From NCBI RefSeq assembly GCF_000226115.1, contig NC_016461.1, positions 4,332,882-4,396,881 of the forward strand: 64,000 nt of DNA. Direction: 5' to 3'. Positions 52,664-63,845 of the stretch are shown here, piece after piece. The stretch is from Thermothielavioides terrestris NRRL 8126 (taxonomy: Eukaryota > Ascomycota > Sordariomycetes > Sordariales > Chaetomiaceae). Numbering within the stretch: the first letter of the stretch is position 1; the number at the start of each line of letters is the position of its first letter. The notes beneath the pieces were generated by a model. It had not been told where the DNA came from, made no database searches, and saw only the letters and a list, made by a program, of their open reading frames with translations. The translations under genes and the position numbers were made by a program.

Positions 52664-53435
52664 CGTGCATCCGTCCGACGCGGCTGTCCGTGAAACCTCC
52701 TTGGTGGGTTGCCTGGGCTGTGATCAGTCAGTCCTTTGCATCCTCGAGACGAAGCAGGCTGAGTTGGTCGCCTGGCTCCTGGTGGTATTGAGCGAAGCAG
52801 GGGTGCTCATGCATGCCTTTTACACTACTGCGGTAATGTTCGGAGCAAATAATGCAAGCCGGACGGGGTGCAAAGGCTCCGGAGGTAAGGTAATTACACC
52901 GCGGCCCTGGTGAGTCACTCAGGTCAAACAGACAGCCGCACTGGGAGGGGCAGCGAGACGAACGTGCTCACGCAAAGAGCAAAACGAGATAATGACAGCC
53001 ATGGCCTCAGATTCGGTGCAGACGAGCTCGACGACCCGAGGCTGCCTACCTTATATAAGACAGACGCTCTGGGCCTGTAACAGGCGGAGTCGGGATGGTT
53101 GAAGTTTGCAGCGGCCGACGTTTCGTTACCAGTTACCTACCTGGGCAATGTAGCAGAGTGGAGGTGGTACACCCGTCGCAGCAGTGGAGGGTACACAGTA
53201 CGACCCTGGTTTGTCTATTGTGGCACAAACGATCGCTAAGAGTGGGCCAGCCTCCGCCGCTTCCCACACGTGTGTGGGGCTCCAAGCCATCTCCGATAGA
53301 GACCGGCTTACCTGTCTTGGGCGACGGTCGAGTCGTCACCAAGCGTGCCATATCAGTTACGCACTCTCGCGATCAGATTGTGCATCGCTGTTTCCCAGTT
53401 CCGCCACCCATATTTCTTGCACAAATCTCGTCCCG
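52664..53435. other. Divergent intergenic promoter region
   Basis: 772 bp between the split-barrel and zinc-finger genes. TTATATAAGA at 53050-53059 is a TATA-like element on the plus strand, about 380 bp before the zinc-finger start codon. I see no other feature. Confidence 0.4.
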
Positions 53436-56188
53436 ATGCCTCAGGCGGAACTGCAAGATCGGGGCCGTTCCCGGGCACGGCTCCGAGCCGATGCCGACAG
53501 TCCATCGCAACCGGAGACTGCCAGTGAAATCACCGACCTGGCTGACGAGTTCTCTCGCCTTCTCCCGCAGAGCATCTCAGAACGGGAACAAGACGGCGGC
53601 CACAGCGGGGTCACCAAGATCTTACCGGGCTCGGTCATTGGCGACGCCACATCCGAAGACTCGAAGATGGATGGGGCCGTGTCGACCGACGACAGTCCGA
53701 GTCCCAGCTCGGACAACCAGTCGCTCATCAGCAACATGTCTGACCGTGGCCGGTTAGACCTTGTTGACCGCATCATGAAGAGCTTCTGCGCCTCTCTGGA
53801 CTCAAAAATCGCGGTTATCAGGCAGACGAAGATGCTTCAAGCGATCGAAATTCCGCCTGGAACCGCGGCCCGAAGGAAGCAGCCATCTAGGCCCGACAAG
53901 TTGGGTTCGACTTCACCCTCGGATGGGCAAGGAGCACAGGCTACCGCGGCGCTTGGGAGCGTCCCGCAGAGCAGGGTGTCTCGCGCTGTCCGAGGATTAG
54001 CTGCCGGCTCCGTCCCGGCCCCAGCAGCAGCAACCGCCGGATGGCAGCTACAGGCTCATGTGTCTACACCCAAAGCATCCATTCCGCCTCCTTCCCCGCT
54101 CTCCACTTTACCTTCTTCGAGGGTGCACCCTTCGCCGGCCCCTACGCCGGTCTCTCCGCCTCCGCCTCCTGCTCCGCGCCCATTCAAGTCAGCGCGGCAA
54201 CTCCAGGCTGGCACAAGCCCGCTTGGTGCGGCGTCTCTCCCGCTTTCTTCTCCACTCGGCGACGGTGCTTCGGAGACGCCGCTGGGGCTCGATAGAGCCA
54301 ACGACAGTGCTCCGCCCCCGTCGACTAAGGAAGAAGTCCCAAAACGTCGAGTATCGAGCTTGCTAGGCACGCGACTCCTCCCCAACAGTCTTGCCGCAAG
54401 GAGCCAGCCGTCTGCGAATCACCGGTTGCTCGAGGCGGATGCCCCAGCTCCGAGTGGGCCTCGAGTCCAATCTGAGCCGGCGCCGGTTCTCCCACCGGAA
54501 AGCATTCATGGGCGGCGGGCTACAAGAAACGTCCGCGACGGCGGAAGTTCGTCTGTCAGCACGGGTTTGTCGCAAGACGCGGACGATGAGCCACCCCATG
54601 AACGAATTCCTTCGCTCCAAGGCCCTGCGCTGCAAGGGCAACCCGCTAGCGCGTCTGCTGAGCTGACAGCCCAAGGTTTCGCAGAGGGTGATAACTTCGC
54701 TCCGCCTAATGACCTTCTTGGGCTGCCCCCGGCCGGTGGCGGCTCATTCACCGATGCTTATGTGCAGCCTCACCTGGAGCTCCAGTTTATAGCCTTTGCC
54801 CATCAGCAGCTCCCGCCCATTGACTCCACGCCACTCCCACCTACAATGCCAGATTCGTCGCTCGTTGGTCAGCGTCGCGACGACGCAGTTCCTAGGCAGA
54901 TTGTGGAGGCAGAACCACGGTTGCCCGGTGACGCTTCCGCGGGCATTGCAGCCTCCTCTGGAAAGAAAAGGCCGGCGGTTGTTGTCAAGGAGCAGATGGG
55001 TGATACCGAGAGATGGGTGGAGGGGACTGTTGATGGTGACGGCAGGCGCAAGAGGAGCAAGGCAGGGTTCCTTGCCGCCGAAGCAGCTGGAGGGACCGGG
55101 AACAGAAAGTTTGCATGCCCCTACTTCAAGCGGAACCCAAGAAAGTATCGGAAGTGGACCTCCTGCCCCGGGCCGGGATGGGACGAGGTGCACCGGGTCA
55201 AGTATGTTTGCCAAACTGCCGCAAAAACCATCCTGGTCTGACCTGAAACCACCTTACAGGACTCATCTCTACCGGAGACACCAGCTTCCGATCCAGTGTC
55301 CACGATGCTGGGAGGTGTTCAAGGCGGACAGCGCACTCCAATCACATCTGCAGCAAGACCCTCCATGTGCCATGCAGGAAAAGGGCACCCTCTACGAGGG
55401 CTTCACCAAGGACCAGGAAAAGAGGCTCCGAAGTCGAAAGAAGACTCATCCCGGGATGACCGACGAGGACAAATGGAGAGAGATCTTCATGATTTTATTT
55501 CCGGATGACGACCCGAATTCTGTTCCGTCGCCGTGTGAGCCGCCCTGCTTCGGACGACCATCTCGGGAGTTGCTGATGACCGTAATTAGATTACAGCGAA
55601 GCCGAGGACGAAGGGGAAGGTGGGAGCCTGCACGGCGCCGGAGAACTCGAGGACTACGCCACCTTTATCCGCCGAGAGATGCCCACGCTGGTGCGGCGAG
55701 AGCTGGAAGCCTTGTTTCGCCATGAGTTCCAGGACATTGAGGAACGAATCAGACCGCGCGTCGCTGAAATCGTGCTCAACCTGCAGCCGAGGCTGCTCAG
55801 TCTCTACAAACAATCGCAGACGCCGCTGAGCGAGTACGGCCCAGAGCAGCCTGGAGTCACTTCCAGTGGTGGCGAGCTATCCCTTGCCCCACTGCTGTCG
55901 GATGGATCATGCGCGGCAACAGGGACCAGCTCGACACCCTCGACCACGCTCAGGGCTGACAATTGGTTCTCAGAACCCAAAGCTCAGCTCGGATTACACG
56001 GCAGTGGCCTGGATTCCGACTGGGTCGCCAATGACGCTGAGCATTGGGACCTAATACAAGTCCAAGGGACGGATAGTAGTCTTGGACTGGACTGGGACTT
56101 CGAATTCGACAACTTGCTCAACCCTGCGTTGTTCATGCCACCATCAGAGGAGATGCAACCAGGATCCGCGGGCGAGATGCCAGCCTAG
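53436..56188 (+). CDS. Large fungal C2H2-type zinc-finger protein
   Basis: Three exons, 53436-55201, 55260-55532 and 55597-56188, with introns of 58 bp (GTATGT...ACAG) and 64 bp (GTGTGA...ACAG), encode about 876 residues. The first 540 residues are Ser/Pro-rich and disordered. The zinc-binding block is split by intron 1: KFACPYFKRNPRKYRKWTSC, PGPGWDEVHRVK|THLYRRHQ, then LPIQCPRCWEVFKADSALQS and HLQQDPPC. This is the degenerate finger pair (CPY..C...H..RH, CPRC..H....C) common in large fungus-specific proteins found alone or near NLR and HET genes. A basic/charged segment (KRLRSRKKTHPG) and DEDKWREIFMILFPDDD follow, then a coiled segment (RREMPTLVRRELEALFRHEF) and an acidic Trp/Phe-rich C-terminus (GLDWDFEFDNLLNP) resembling an activation domain. 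Probable transcription regulator; target unknown. Confidence 0.82.
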
Positions 56189-56569
56189 GGTAGGTAACAG
56201 TAGGACTAAGCTAGGTACTATGACTCGAATCGGGGCGCCTTTGGGCTGCCACAATGCAGGCAAATAGATTTGCACAAATGGCAATATGGTGTCATGCCGG
56301 AGTGAGACCCGTTCAAGGTGCCAGAAGCCAATCTTGTTAGAAAGCTTCGCTTCCCGGCATCCGCCGCTGACGAAGCAGCCAAATATCTTGCACGAGTTAG
56401 CATGAGCCGCTGAATGGGTTGATTGAGGTACATATCCCAACTTCCTCGCCTTCTTCCTTGCCGCGCATAACAGTTGATCAGTGCTCTGTAGCTCTCGCCG
56501 ACGATTTCATTCACGAGCGTTTCCAACGGTTCCAAGCCAGTTAGGGTCGCCTAGCACCGTAGCGACATC
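56189..56569. other. Intergenic region
   Basis: 381 bp between the zinc-finger gene and the solute-binding pseudogene. I see no supported feature. Confidence 0.35.
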
Positions 56570-57290
56570 ACATTGAGTACCTCAAAGACGGTCTCAGTGA
56601 CGTCGCCGATACGCACAGCCGAGCCCCCAAGCGCACCGCTATCGAGCACTGCTACGCTTCCATGACCATTTTCTTCTCGTTCGCAGAATGTCAAACCCAG
56701 CAAACATCTCCAATACGTCCAACATCTGCACGCTCATCCCTGCTCTGGGCTGCACGAGACTGAGGAGGCCGCGAACTCGACGCCGCTGGTTAGGTTCCTG
56801 AGCCTCTACGACAAGCCAGCGACCGACATCAGACAGTCCAAATTGTGGATCGGCATCGGTCAGGTGAGTGACAAGAGTGGCATATACACATGCGCGAGAC
56901 AAAGTCTAACGCGGGTCGCAGATTCCATGGGCGACGGCCTACTCGATGTAGAACCATCAACATATCACCTTCCCAAGCAAGGCTTTGACAGTGGCCATCC
57001 TGCTTAGCGAGTACGGAATACACACTCACAGATCGTGATACGTGCTTTCTCTCGCTTCCCGCCAACCTGACGAGCGAGACCACCATTTTCTAGGCCGCCA
57101 CCGTCAAGGCAAACGACCCGCTCCGCAATCTAGCACATCTCCTGGTTGAGTCGAGGGCACCGAAGCACAAGATGGTCAATGCTTTTGCGAGCTGGATCAT
57201 CAGAAAGGAAGGCCAAGGGGTCATTGAGAACTTTAAGAAGAATGGACAGCAACTATACACTCCGGCACCTTGGCAGGTACCTGGTGCCCG
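56570..57290 (+). pseudogene. TupA-like extracellular solute-binding protein remnant
   Basis: Pieces in different frames, in the right order, match the fungal homologues of the tungstate-binding protein TupA (PBP fold): EYLKDGLSDVADTHSRAPKR and IEHCYASM near 56575-56660; NPANISNTSNICTLI near 56700; PLVRFLSLYDKPATDIRQSK and LWIGIGQ near 56790-56862, followed by a GTGAGT...GCAG intron; IPWATAYS, then a stop where Thr-Trp is expected; ITFPSKALTVAILLSEYG; and ANDPLRN, stop, AHLLVESRAPKHKMVNAFAS and GQGVIENFKKNGQQLYTPAP near 57108-57275. At least three in-frame stops and three frameshifts are present. The signal peptide end is missing. Family call is from recalled motifs. Confidence 0.6.
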
Positions 57291-57428
57291 AGTCGACAGA
57301 AAAGCGCTGTCACGGGAGGAGAAATCATATGGGTGTCTTGTAAAAATCCCCCAAAGCAGACACATCCTGCGAGTCGATAGAGCAGGAAGCGCCACTCTAA
57401 ATGTGCCACGTTGATCAATTTCTCCAAG

Positions 57429-57452
57429 AAAAAAAAAAAAAAAAAAAAAAAA
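57429..57452 (+). repeat. Poly(A) run of 24
   Basis: An uninterrupted run of 24 A on the plus strand, about 140 bp after the end of the solute-binding pseudogene and just downstream of the monooxygenase stop codon on the other strand. Confidence 0.9.
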
Positions 57453-57579
57453 TGCATGCCTTTGTGTGAGTAACATTTATTAACGCAAGCAACCAAGTGT
57501 AGAGTCGAGAGGCCACTAGTTAAGCTGACAAAACCCTGTCTTCGAATAGGTGCCATGCTAGTGTTAGCTGGCTTAGTTC

Positions 57580-58830
57580 TCAGCTTCGTCCTGTAAGCCA
57601 CAGCGCGAACCCAAGGACAACAAGTAGGAAGCGGAAAAAGAAGAACCTGAGACCAGTGCTGTGAGCGTACTTGATCCGCCATCTCGACGTCTCTAAGACC
57701 TTGCTGGCCCGGGGAACGCTGAGAGCATCGAATCCCTGGACTGCGTTCTTCAACGAGGTTGCTGCGACGAGCTTCTGGGCCAGATCCCAGCCGTCTTTCA
57801 AAGCTAGGTTCGCGCCAAAGCCAGCAAAGGGGCTCACCGCGTGGTTGCTATCGCCAATGAAGATGATCGGCCCTGCGTCTGCGCTGTGATAGAAAGGCTT
57901 CTTATCTCTCGCGGGGAAGCAGAACACGTCGGCGGGATTCGTAGTGGCGTCTACTATGGTGTGAAACAAAGGGCCCAACATGCGTCCTCTTGCGCGCGCT
58001 TCTTCGATCACCGGGCGGGTTGCCTCGGCGGAACCGGAGTTCGCCAGTCTCGGACGGGGTTTGGGCTCGAGGAAGCTGAGCGCCCAAACGACACCATGCT
58101 CGTCGACGGGCGAGTAGAAGCAGCAGACACCTTGGCCGCCCGAGATTTGCATACCCCAGTTCTCGTTCACTGGCGGCGGAATCCCGTCGGGGAAGAGTGC
58201 AATACCGCCCATCTGGACGGCTCCGGCGTATTCCAGGCCGTCGTCCGGCCGCAGGCATGCTCTGATCTTGCTGCTTGCACCGTCCGCCACGATGAGCAGG
58301 TCGCACTCGACAGTCGACTGGTCGGGCCCGATACCTTCTCCGACGACCTGGACTGATACTCGTCCGTTTTCTAGCCTCGCTGCTGACTCGCACGCCACGC
58401 CCCACCGGACGTCATCTGTCACGGCCTTTAGAAGAATTTGGCGAAGATACTTCCGGGCGATCCTGATGCCCGGAGTCGGCAGACCGTTCGCAGCACGGAG
58501 GCGCACACTCATGACTCTCCTCCAATCGGCATCCCAGATGTTGAAGCTGCCACGGCCCTCCACGCCCAACAGAGCATGCTGGAGGGCTTCGTCGAGCAGG
58601 CCAAGGTCCTTGAGTGCGACGAGACCGCCGTTGTTGTCGAAGCCGGCAATAGATATGGTGTAACCCTGTCGCCCAGCTGCGTCCTCATCCTTGTCACGCT
58701 CAAATATCGTAAGACGCGGGGGCGGTACCGCAGCGGGCCACTGCTTGCGGAGAGCAGTCGCAAAGGAAAGCCCTGCCAAGCCAGCGCCCGCAACAACGAT
58801 GTGCTTTCCGGATAGGAAATGGGAAGCCAT
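57580..58830 (-). CDS. FAD-dependent monooxygenase (class A)
   Basis: An intronless protein of 416 residues, ATG at 58830 (MASHFLSGKH). FAD motifs are the N-terminal IVVAGAGLAGLSFATAL (GxGxxG), the middle LLIVADGASSKIRACL (DG motif) and PIIFIGDSNHAVSPFAGFGA (GD motif). These define single-component aromatic hydroxylase/epoxidase-type flavoproteins such as salicylate hydroxylase and zeaxanthin epoxidase relatives. The C-terminus is a hydrophobic segment (FFFFRFLLVVLGFALWLTG), probably a tail anchor that would hold the enzyme on a membrane. The frame extends upstream to about 58917 but without ATG. Substrate unknown; no neighbouring biosynthetic genes are visible, so a cluster role is unlikely. 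Confidence 0.88.
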   Translation of the reverse strand: MASHFLSGKHIVVAGAGLAGLSFATALRKQWPAAVPPPRLTIFERDKDEDAAGRQGYTISIAGFDNNGGLVALKDLGLLDEALQHALLGVEGRGSFNIWDADWRRVMSVRLRAANGLPTPGIRIARKYLRQILLKAVTDDVRWGVACESAARLENGRVSVQVVGEGIGPDQSTVECDLLIVADGASSKIRACLRPDDGLEYAGAVQMGGIALFPDGIPPPVNENWGMQISGGQGVCCFYSPVDEHGVVWALSFLEPKPRPRLANSGSAEATRPVIEEARARGRMLGPLFHTIVDATTNPADVFCFPARDKKPFYHSADAGPIIFIGDSNHAVSPFAGFGANLALKDGWDLAQKLVAATSLKNAVQGFDALSVPRASKVLETSRWRIKYAHSTGLRFFFFRFLLVVLGFALWLTGRS

Positions 58831-60172
58831 GCCAAGGACAGTCCCGGCCGATGGAACCACTCGCGTGTTCAGAATACGCTCTCTGCGTGGTAACGTGAGA
58901 GTGTTCGATCGTGTCAAGCGTCGAGACTTTCGAGGGATACCAGCAGACCACGGTCCCGCCCTCGCTTCTGTTCAATGGTTTCTGCTTTAATAGCTCGTTG
59001 CGGCTAACGACGGGTTGACGCGTCAGCGGGGCAAGGATCTCGGAGAATATTGCGTACCGAGGTCCGCTGATTTGTCTTTGGTGGCCTTAAAGTGCGTATA
59101 CTGTCAACGAAAAGTTTGAAAGGTGGTGTGAAAGAAGTTCGAGGCCAAGCGGGACCTCGGGCTGTGGGCCTACCCGTTTGTCAAGGTTCAGGAACGTGGG
59201 AAGTCTGTTCCAAATGCGAGCATACCTGATCAGTTCGGCCGCTCGCACCCTGTGCTGGGCAGCGTCAGGTGCATGCACAGTGTCCAATCCGCAAGCCGCG
59301 CACAGGCCAATATTTTCTGGCCATCGAGGAACTGCAAAAGGGGAGCAAGGCCCCTTCCCATCGTGAGCCTGCAGCTTTCGTTCTTCTCATTTGCCTGACA
59401 AGAGGTCTAGCGAGACGGTCTGTCGGTCTGCCATCCGGTCCACTGGCCAAGGCTGCGCTGAGTTGATACGTGGGATTGACTGCGCCCGTCGGCCGCGGTT
59501 ATCCTTAAGTAACGCCCTGCTCTCGCGTAACTCTGGTGACATTGGACTTGGACTCAGTGTGGCTGCAACCATTTCAATGTGCGCCGGGTCGTTGGTGGGG
59601 GGAGACGGGGCTGTGTTGTGTTGTTGTGTTGCGCATTGCACCTGGCCGACTCGTCCGGATTAAATTGTGTCCCGAGACGATCGGTTGAGCCTCTCGGGAC
59701 GATCCCCCCTTGTCGAGGTCGCTAGCTCGTGACCTTGTTTCGGATGATCCTCCTCCAGATCCGAGAATGGGCAAGAGCCGAAAGACAGATCGGACTTGGC
59801 AGTCGCAACCCCTTGGGCGCTTTGTTTCAAGTCCAGGCTGAGTCTTAACCTGTCCTGGAAGTCTCATCCGCGATCCACAGGTTGAAGAGCCCACTTTCTT
59901 CCGCCAATGGTTTGTGCGAGATTGCGAGGGTCGTTCAGGAAACACATGCCCCAGTTGAGAGAAGACCGCCACGGTGGACGGTATTCCTGACCGGTGGCAT
60001 TGCCCCGGGGTTGATGGAGCAAGGTGGGGAGGGTCTGTATCCGAGCCTCAGCATCGCCCACAGGAGCTGGATTGGTGGATAAACCAGGCGGACGACGTAA
60101 CCCACTTCACATGTACGCGAAATCTGTAAACGACTGAGGACTGGAGGGGGGGAAAGCCTGAGCTTCGAACGT
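58831..60172. other. Long intergenic region
   Basis: About 1.3 kb between the divergent monooxygenase and polygalacturonase genes. Only short frames without motifs are found. I see no supported gene or repeat. Confidence 0.4.
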
Positions 60173-60179
60173 TATAAAG
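60173..60179 (+). promoter_or_regulatory. TATA box of the polygalacturonase gene
   Basis: TATAAAG lies 106 bp before the GH28 ATG, a normal spacing for an inducible fungal gene with a short leader. Confidence 0.55.
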
Positions 60180-60284
60180 ATCTTTGGCAAGGTACTTAGC
60201 TCACCGGCGATGTCAAGCCCTGCAAGCCAACCTTCAGCTAGCCTTTTGAAACCGTCACTCTTTGCTCAGCCATCCAGAGCCAAC

Positions 60285-61498
60285 ATGTCTTCTTTGGCCC
60301 TGCTTCTTTCCCTCAGCGCCCTGGCGGCGTCCAACCCGCTCCCCGCCAAGCTGGCCGACCGAGATAGCTGCACGTTCACCGATGCTGCATCTGCCATCAA
60401 AGGCAAGACGAGCTGCAGCACCATCACGCTAAGCGGAATTACCGTCCCCGCTGGCACTACGCTGGACCTGACTGGTCTTAAGGACGGCACTCACGTCACC
60501 TTCTCTGGAACAACCACGTTCGGCTACAAGGAGTGGTCCGGGCCTCTCATCTCCGTGTCAGGCAACAACATTCTCGTTGATGGCGCGCCTGGCCACATCA
60601 TTGACGGCAATGGAGCAGCGTGGTGGGATGGCGAGGGCAGCAACGGCGGCAAGACTAAGCCCAAGTACGGCGATGATCCGTGAATGTTGTTCTAGGTTGC
60701 TCTCTCAGCTAACGAATCTGCAGGTTCTTTTTTGCCCACAGCATGACGAACTCCAACATCAAGGGTCTCAGCGTCAAAAACACGCCGGTTCAGGCCTTCA
60801 GCATTAACGGCGCCACCAATCTTGGCTTGTAAGTATCAGCTCCGATCTGTCAACCATCTTGAGTTCTAGCGGGGAACTAATCCACGGCCAGGTACGATAT
60901 CCACATCGACAACTCTGCGGGAGACAGCCAGGGGGGCCACAACACCGATGCGTTCGATGTCGGTTCTTCAACCGGTGTCTACATCTCTGGCGCCATCGTG
61001 AAGAACCAGGACGACTGTCTTGCCATCAATTCGGGGACCAACATTACCTTCACTGGAGGGCAGTGCAGTGGCGGGCACGGCCTTTCCGTTGGCTCAGTCG
61101 GCGGCCGGTCGGACAATACTGTTAAGACGGTGCGCATTCTCAACTCGTCCGTTAGCAACTCGGAGAACGGTGTGCGTATCAAGACGGTCTACGGCGCAAC
61201 GGGCTCGGTTTCGGATGTTACGTACTCGGGAATCACCCTTTCGGGCATCACCAAGTACGGTATCGTGATTGAGCAGGACTACGAAAACGGCTCGCCAACC
61301 GGAACTCCGACCGGCGGTGTTCCTATCACAGATTTGACTCTGTCCAGTGTGACCGGGACGGTTTCATCAAGCGCAACCAACATCTACATTCTCTGCGCCG
61401 AGGGCGCATGCTCAGACTGGACCTGGTCCAATGTCAGCGTCAAGGGCGGCAAGACGTCTACGAAGTGCTCTAATGTCCCGAGCCCGGCCACATGCTAA
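60285..61498 (+). CDS. GH28 endopolygalacturonase, secreted
   Basis: Three exons, 60285-60664, 60724-60828 and 60892-61498, introns of 59 bp (GTACGG...GCAG) and 63 bp (GTAAGT...CCAG), encode 363 residues. A signal peptide ([19 protein letters not shown]) precedes a parallel beta-helix protein. All four GH28 catalytic blocks are present: [34 protein letters not shown] and [10 protein letters not shown]. The splices restore [17 protein letters not shown] and [15 protein letters not shown], both canonical. Cysteine positions at the C-terminus ([24 protein letters not shown]) match fungal endopolygalacturonases. It hydrolyses alpha-1,4-linked galacturonic acid in pectin outside the cell. Length and motifs are normal, so it should be active. 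Confidence 0.95.
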
Positions 61499-61573
61499 AC
61501 AGTCCGAGAGACAAGAGAGATTATGGCCAAGCTTTGAGCACTGATGTCTCAAGTGTCGAGTGTCTTGGGCGTG

Positions 61574-61618
<45 letters not shown>

Positions 61619-62123
61619 TGAAAGGCCGTTGTTGGCGAGCTGCGAAACTGGCTCTATCCAACATAGTGGTCAGGGTAAAGCCGCCAGATCATGCAATGGT
61701 ACATACTTTGCTTTGTTGATGTATATAGTTATCGGTTTCAACCTCAGCACTTTCTCATTCCCACGCTGATGCTTAGAACATTCGGCTCCCAGGGTGAGGA
61801 AGTCCCAGTCTTTAACTAAGACCATATTATGCAAGTAGCAGTACCTAAGATCAGCCGCCAAGGCTAGCGGTTAATATGAGCCGTTACATTGACAGGTCCC
61901 CCCGAGCGTACACAGTATGCTCAGTACCACAAAGGCGGAGAAGTAATTAGCCGCCAGGGTCTTTCGTCTTTAGCACGCCAAGTTCGCAAATGGACACATT
62001 TCAGTTGAGTTACCAACCCCCAGCCATGGTAGCTTGCATTGGAACACATCTCTAATTGCTAACAGTCAAGGCAAACCCGAAAGATGCTATCCTAGTTCTT
62101 CTCCAAAGTGGCCAACACAAGTC
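61499..62123. other. Intergenic region with a poly(T) tract
   Basis: 625 bp from the GH28 stop to the SET-gene start. The T41 run at 61577-61617 is the only notable feature. Confidence 0.45.
61577..61617 (+). repeat. Poly(T) run of 41
   Basis: An uninterrupted run of 41 T, 79 bp after the GH28 stop codon. The length is unusual for this GC-rich genome and probably uncertain in the assembly. Confidence 0.9.
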
Positions 62124-63645
62124 ATGGCTCTCGGAACTCGGCATTCTCCTTCACTTGCTAAGCGATGGTGTTTCATCCACCACCTCCAAGACGTGATCCT
62201 TTTGGCGCTTCAAGTCGTAGCCACAGTCGCCCACGTGGTGCCACCCGCCCATCAAGCTCGATGCGCCAATCTCCCATGGGGAAGGCTCGGTGACACTTCG
62301 CCTTCGTTCTGTCCCGTTCCAGGAAGAATGGGAATCCTTGGGGACAACGCGGATAGCGAGAGCAGCATTTTCTGGACCTCCCCCCCGAGGTGCTACAGCG
62401 AAGCACTGCAAAAGAGCAGTGATTCTCGCCTCGACTGTCTCTTTACCTCGGCGAATTTTCGCAATGGACATGGGACAAGCATCGTGTCGAGCACAACCGC
62501 GGTCTCGCACTTGATAGGTCTCGGGGCTCTGCTCGACAAGCCGTTGCCGCCTCCTTCTCGACGACGAAACATCCTTGAACCAGCATACGAAGTTGTTCCG
62601 GTCCGAGGCAGAGGCCATGGGGTGGTGGCGAAACGTAGAATCTCTCGGGGAGAAATCGTCATGACCGATGTGCCTGCGTTGCTCATTGGAATCGCCTTTC
62701 TAGCTGACGCTAAGCCTCACCACCGCCGACGATTTCTCAAACAAGCCATCAGTCAGCTGCCGGAAGAGACACGAAGCAAGTTGTACAGCCTTCACCGAAG
62801 CTCAGCAGGGCACGAGGTGGATGCAATGTTGGGGCCCAACTCGCACACCGTGACGGTCGCAGGGGAAGATGTCCATGTTGGGCTGTTTGCGGAGGTTGCG
62901 GTACGTTGCCTTTGTAGTATGATCAAAACAGGCTCGAATGATGAGTAAGAGACGTGGCTTGCTAACATCTTCCTTGTGAGTCTGGCAGAGAATAAATCAC
63001 TCGTGTCGGCCGAAGTAAGTCTTTCATGAGCCACGCTGTTCTTTGGCGCAAATCGGAGAGTCTAATCATTTGCCGCAGCGTATACTTCAGGTTCTCGGAA
63101 CGCAGATTGACTATGGAGGTCGTTGCTTACCATGCCATCGAGCCAGGGGAAGAAATTGTCATGAGCTGTAAGTACCCACTTGCTATGCCTCTCAACTGTT
63201 CAAAGCACTTACGTGAGAACGCGGCAAGATGTGCCACTCGAGACCCCCCGCTGAAGTGCGGCGAAAGTATTTGAAGGATCATTGGGGCTTCGATTGTGCA
63301 TGTTCGTTGTGCCGCGGGCCCCAGACGGCTGTCGACGAGTCTGAGAGCTGGAGACGGAAGATCAAGAGTCTTAAAGGAACAATTGCGAGCGCAAAAGCTG
63401 AAGGCTTCTACCGAGATGCCATTGCCATGACCAAAGAGTGGCTCATGTTTGCGGAATGGGACCGACAGCCGCCGTTCATGCCCGAGTATTATAGCGAGCT
63501 TGCTGAGCTGTATTTCCTAATGGGGGACACAGTTAACGCTACTCGGTATGCGCGAATGTCTCTGGATGGCTGGGCAAGGTTTGGAAGCGTGGACGACGAG
63601 CAGGTGGAGAAGGCGAGATTATTTCTCCACCGTCTTGAGCAATGA
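62124..63645 (+). CDS. SET-domain protein with frameshift, next to the telomere
   Basis: Exons 62124-62900, 62989-63014 (26 bp), 63079-63167 and 63229-63645. The N-terminus (MALGTRHSPS) has a hydrophobic segment (CFIHHLQDVILLALQVVATVAHVV) then CANLPWGRLGDTSPSFC, a feature of a fungus-specific SET family. SET motifs are GRGHGVVAKRRISRGEIVM, then RINHSCRPN|VYFRF assembled over the 26-bp exon, AIEPGEEIVMS|YVPLETP and the post-SET-like HWGFDCACSLC, followed by helical repeats. In exon 4 a run of six C (63244-63249) is one base too long: YVPLETP reads into a stop, while removing one C continues PAEVRRKYLKDHWGFDC. So as written the gene is broken at the post-SET junction. Whether this is a true mutation or a sequencing error cannot be told. 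Intact relatives are predicted lysine methyltransferases. Confidence 0.8.
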
Positions 63646-63845
63646 GGGGGTGCGCAACGCACTTCGCACGCTATTCGATGTTCTTTTTGTTTGTCGCCAA
63701 GCTCTAGGACGTTGGGCCGTTGATGGTCGCGTAGGCATGCTTACGTTCCATTGAACCTCGGCAGGATTGTTGGACAAGATGAGGCTAAGCATGGTAGCGA
63801 GGCAGTTTCAAACGACAAAACATCACTGAATGCGTCTCAACATAC

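Noticed and set aside
57580..61498. A secondary-metabolite cluster around the flavin monooxygenase
   Set aside because: No PKS, NRPS, terpene synthase, P450, transporter or pathway regulator is adjacent.
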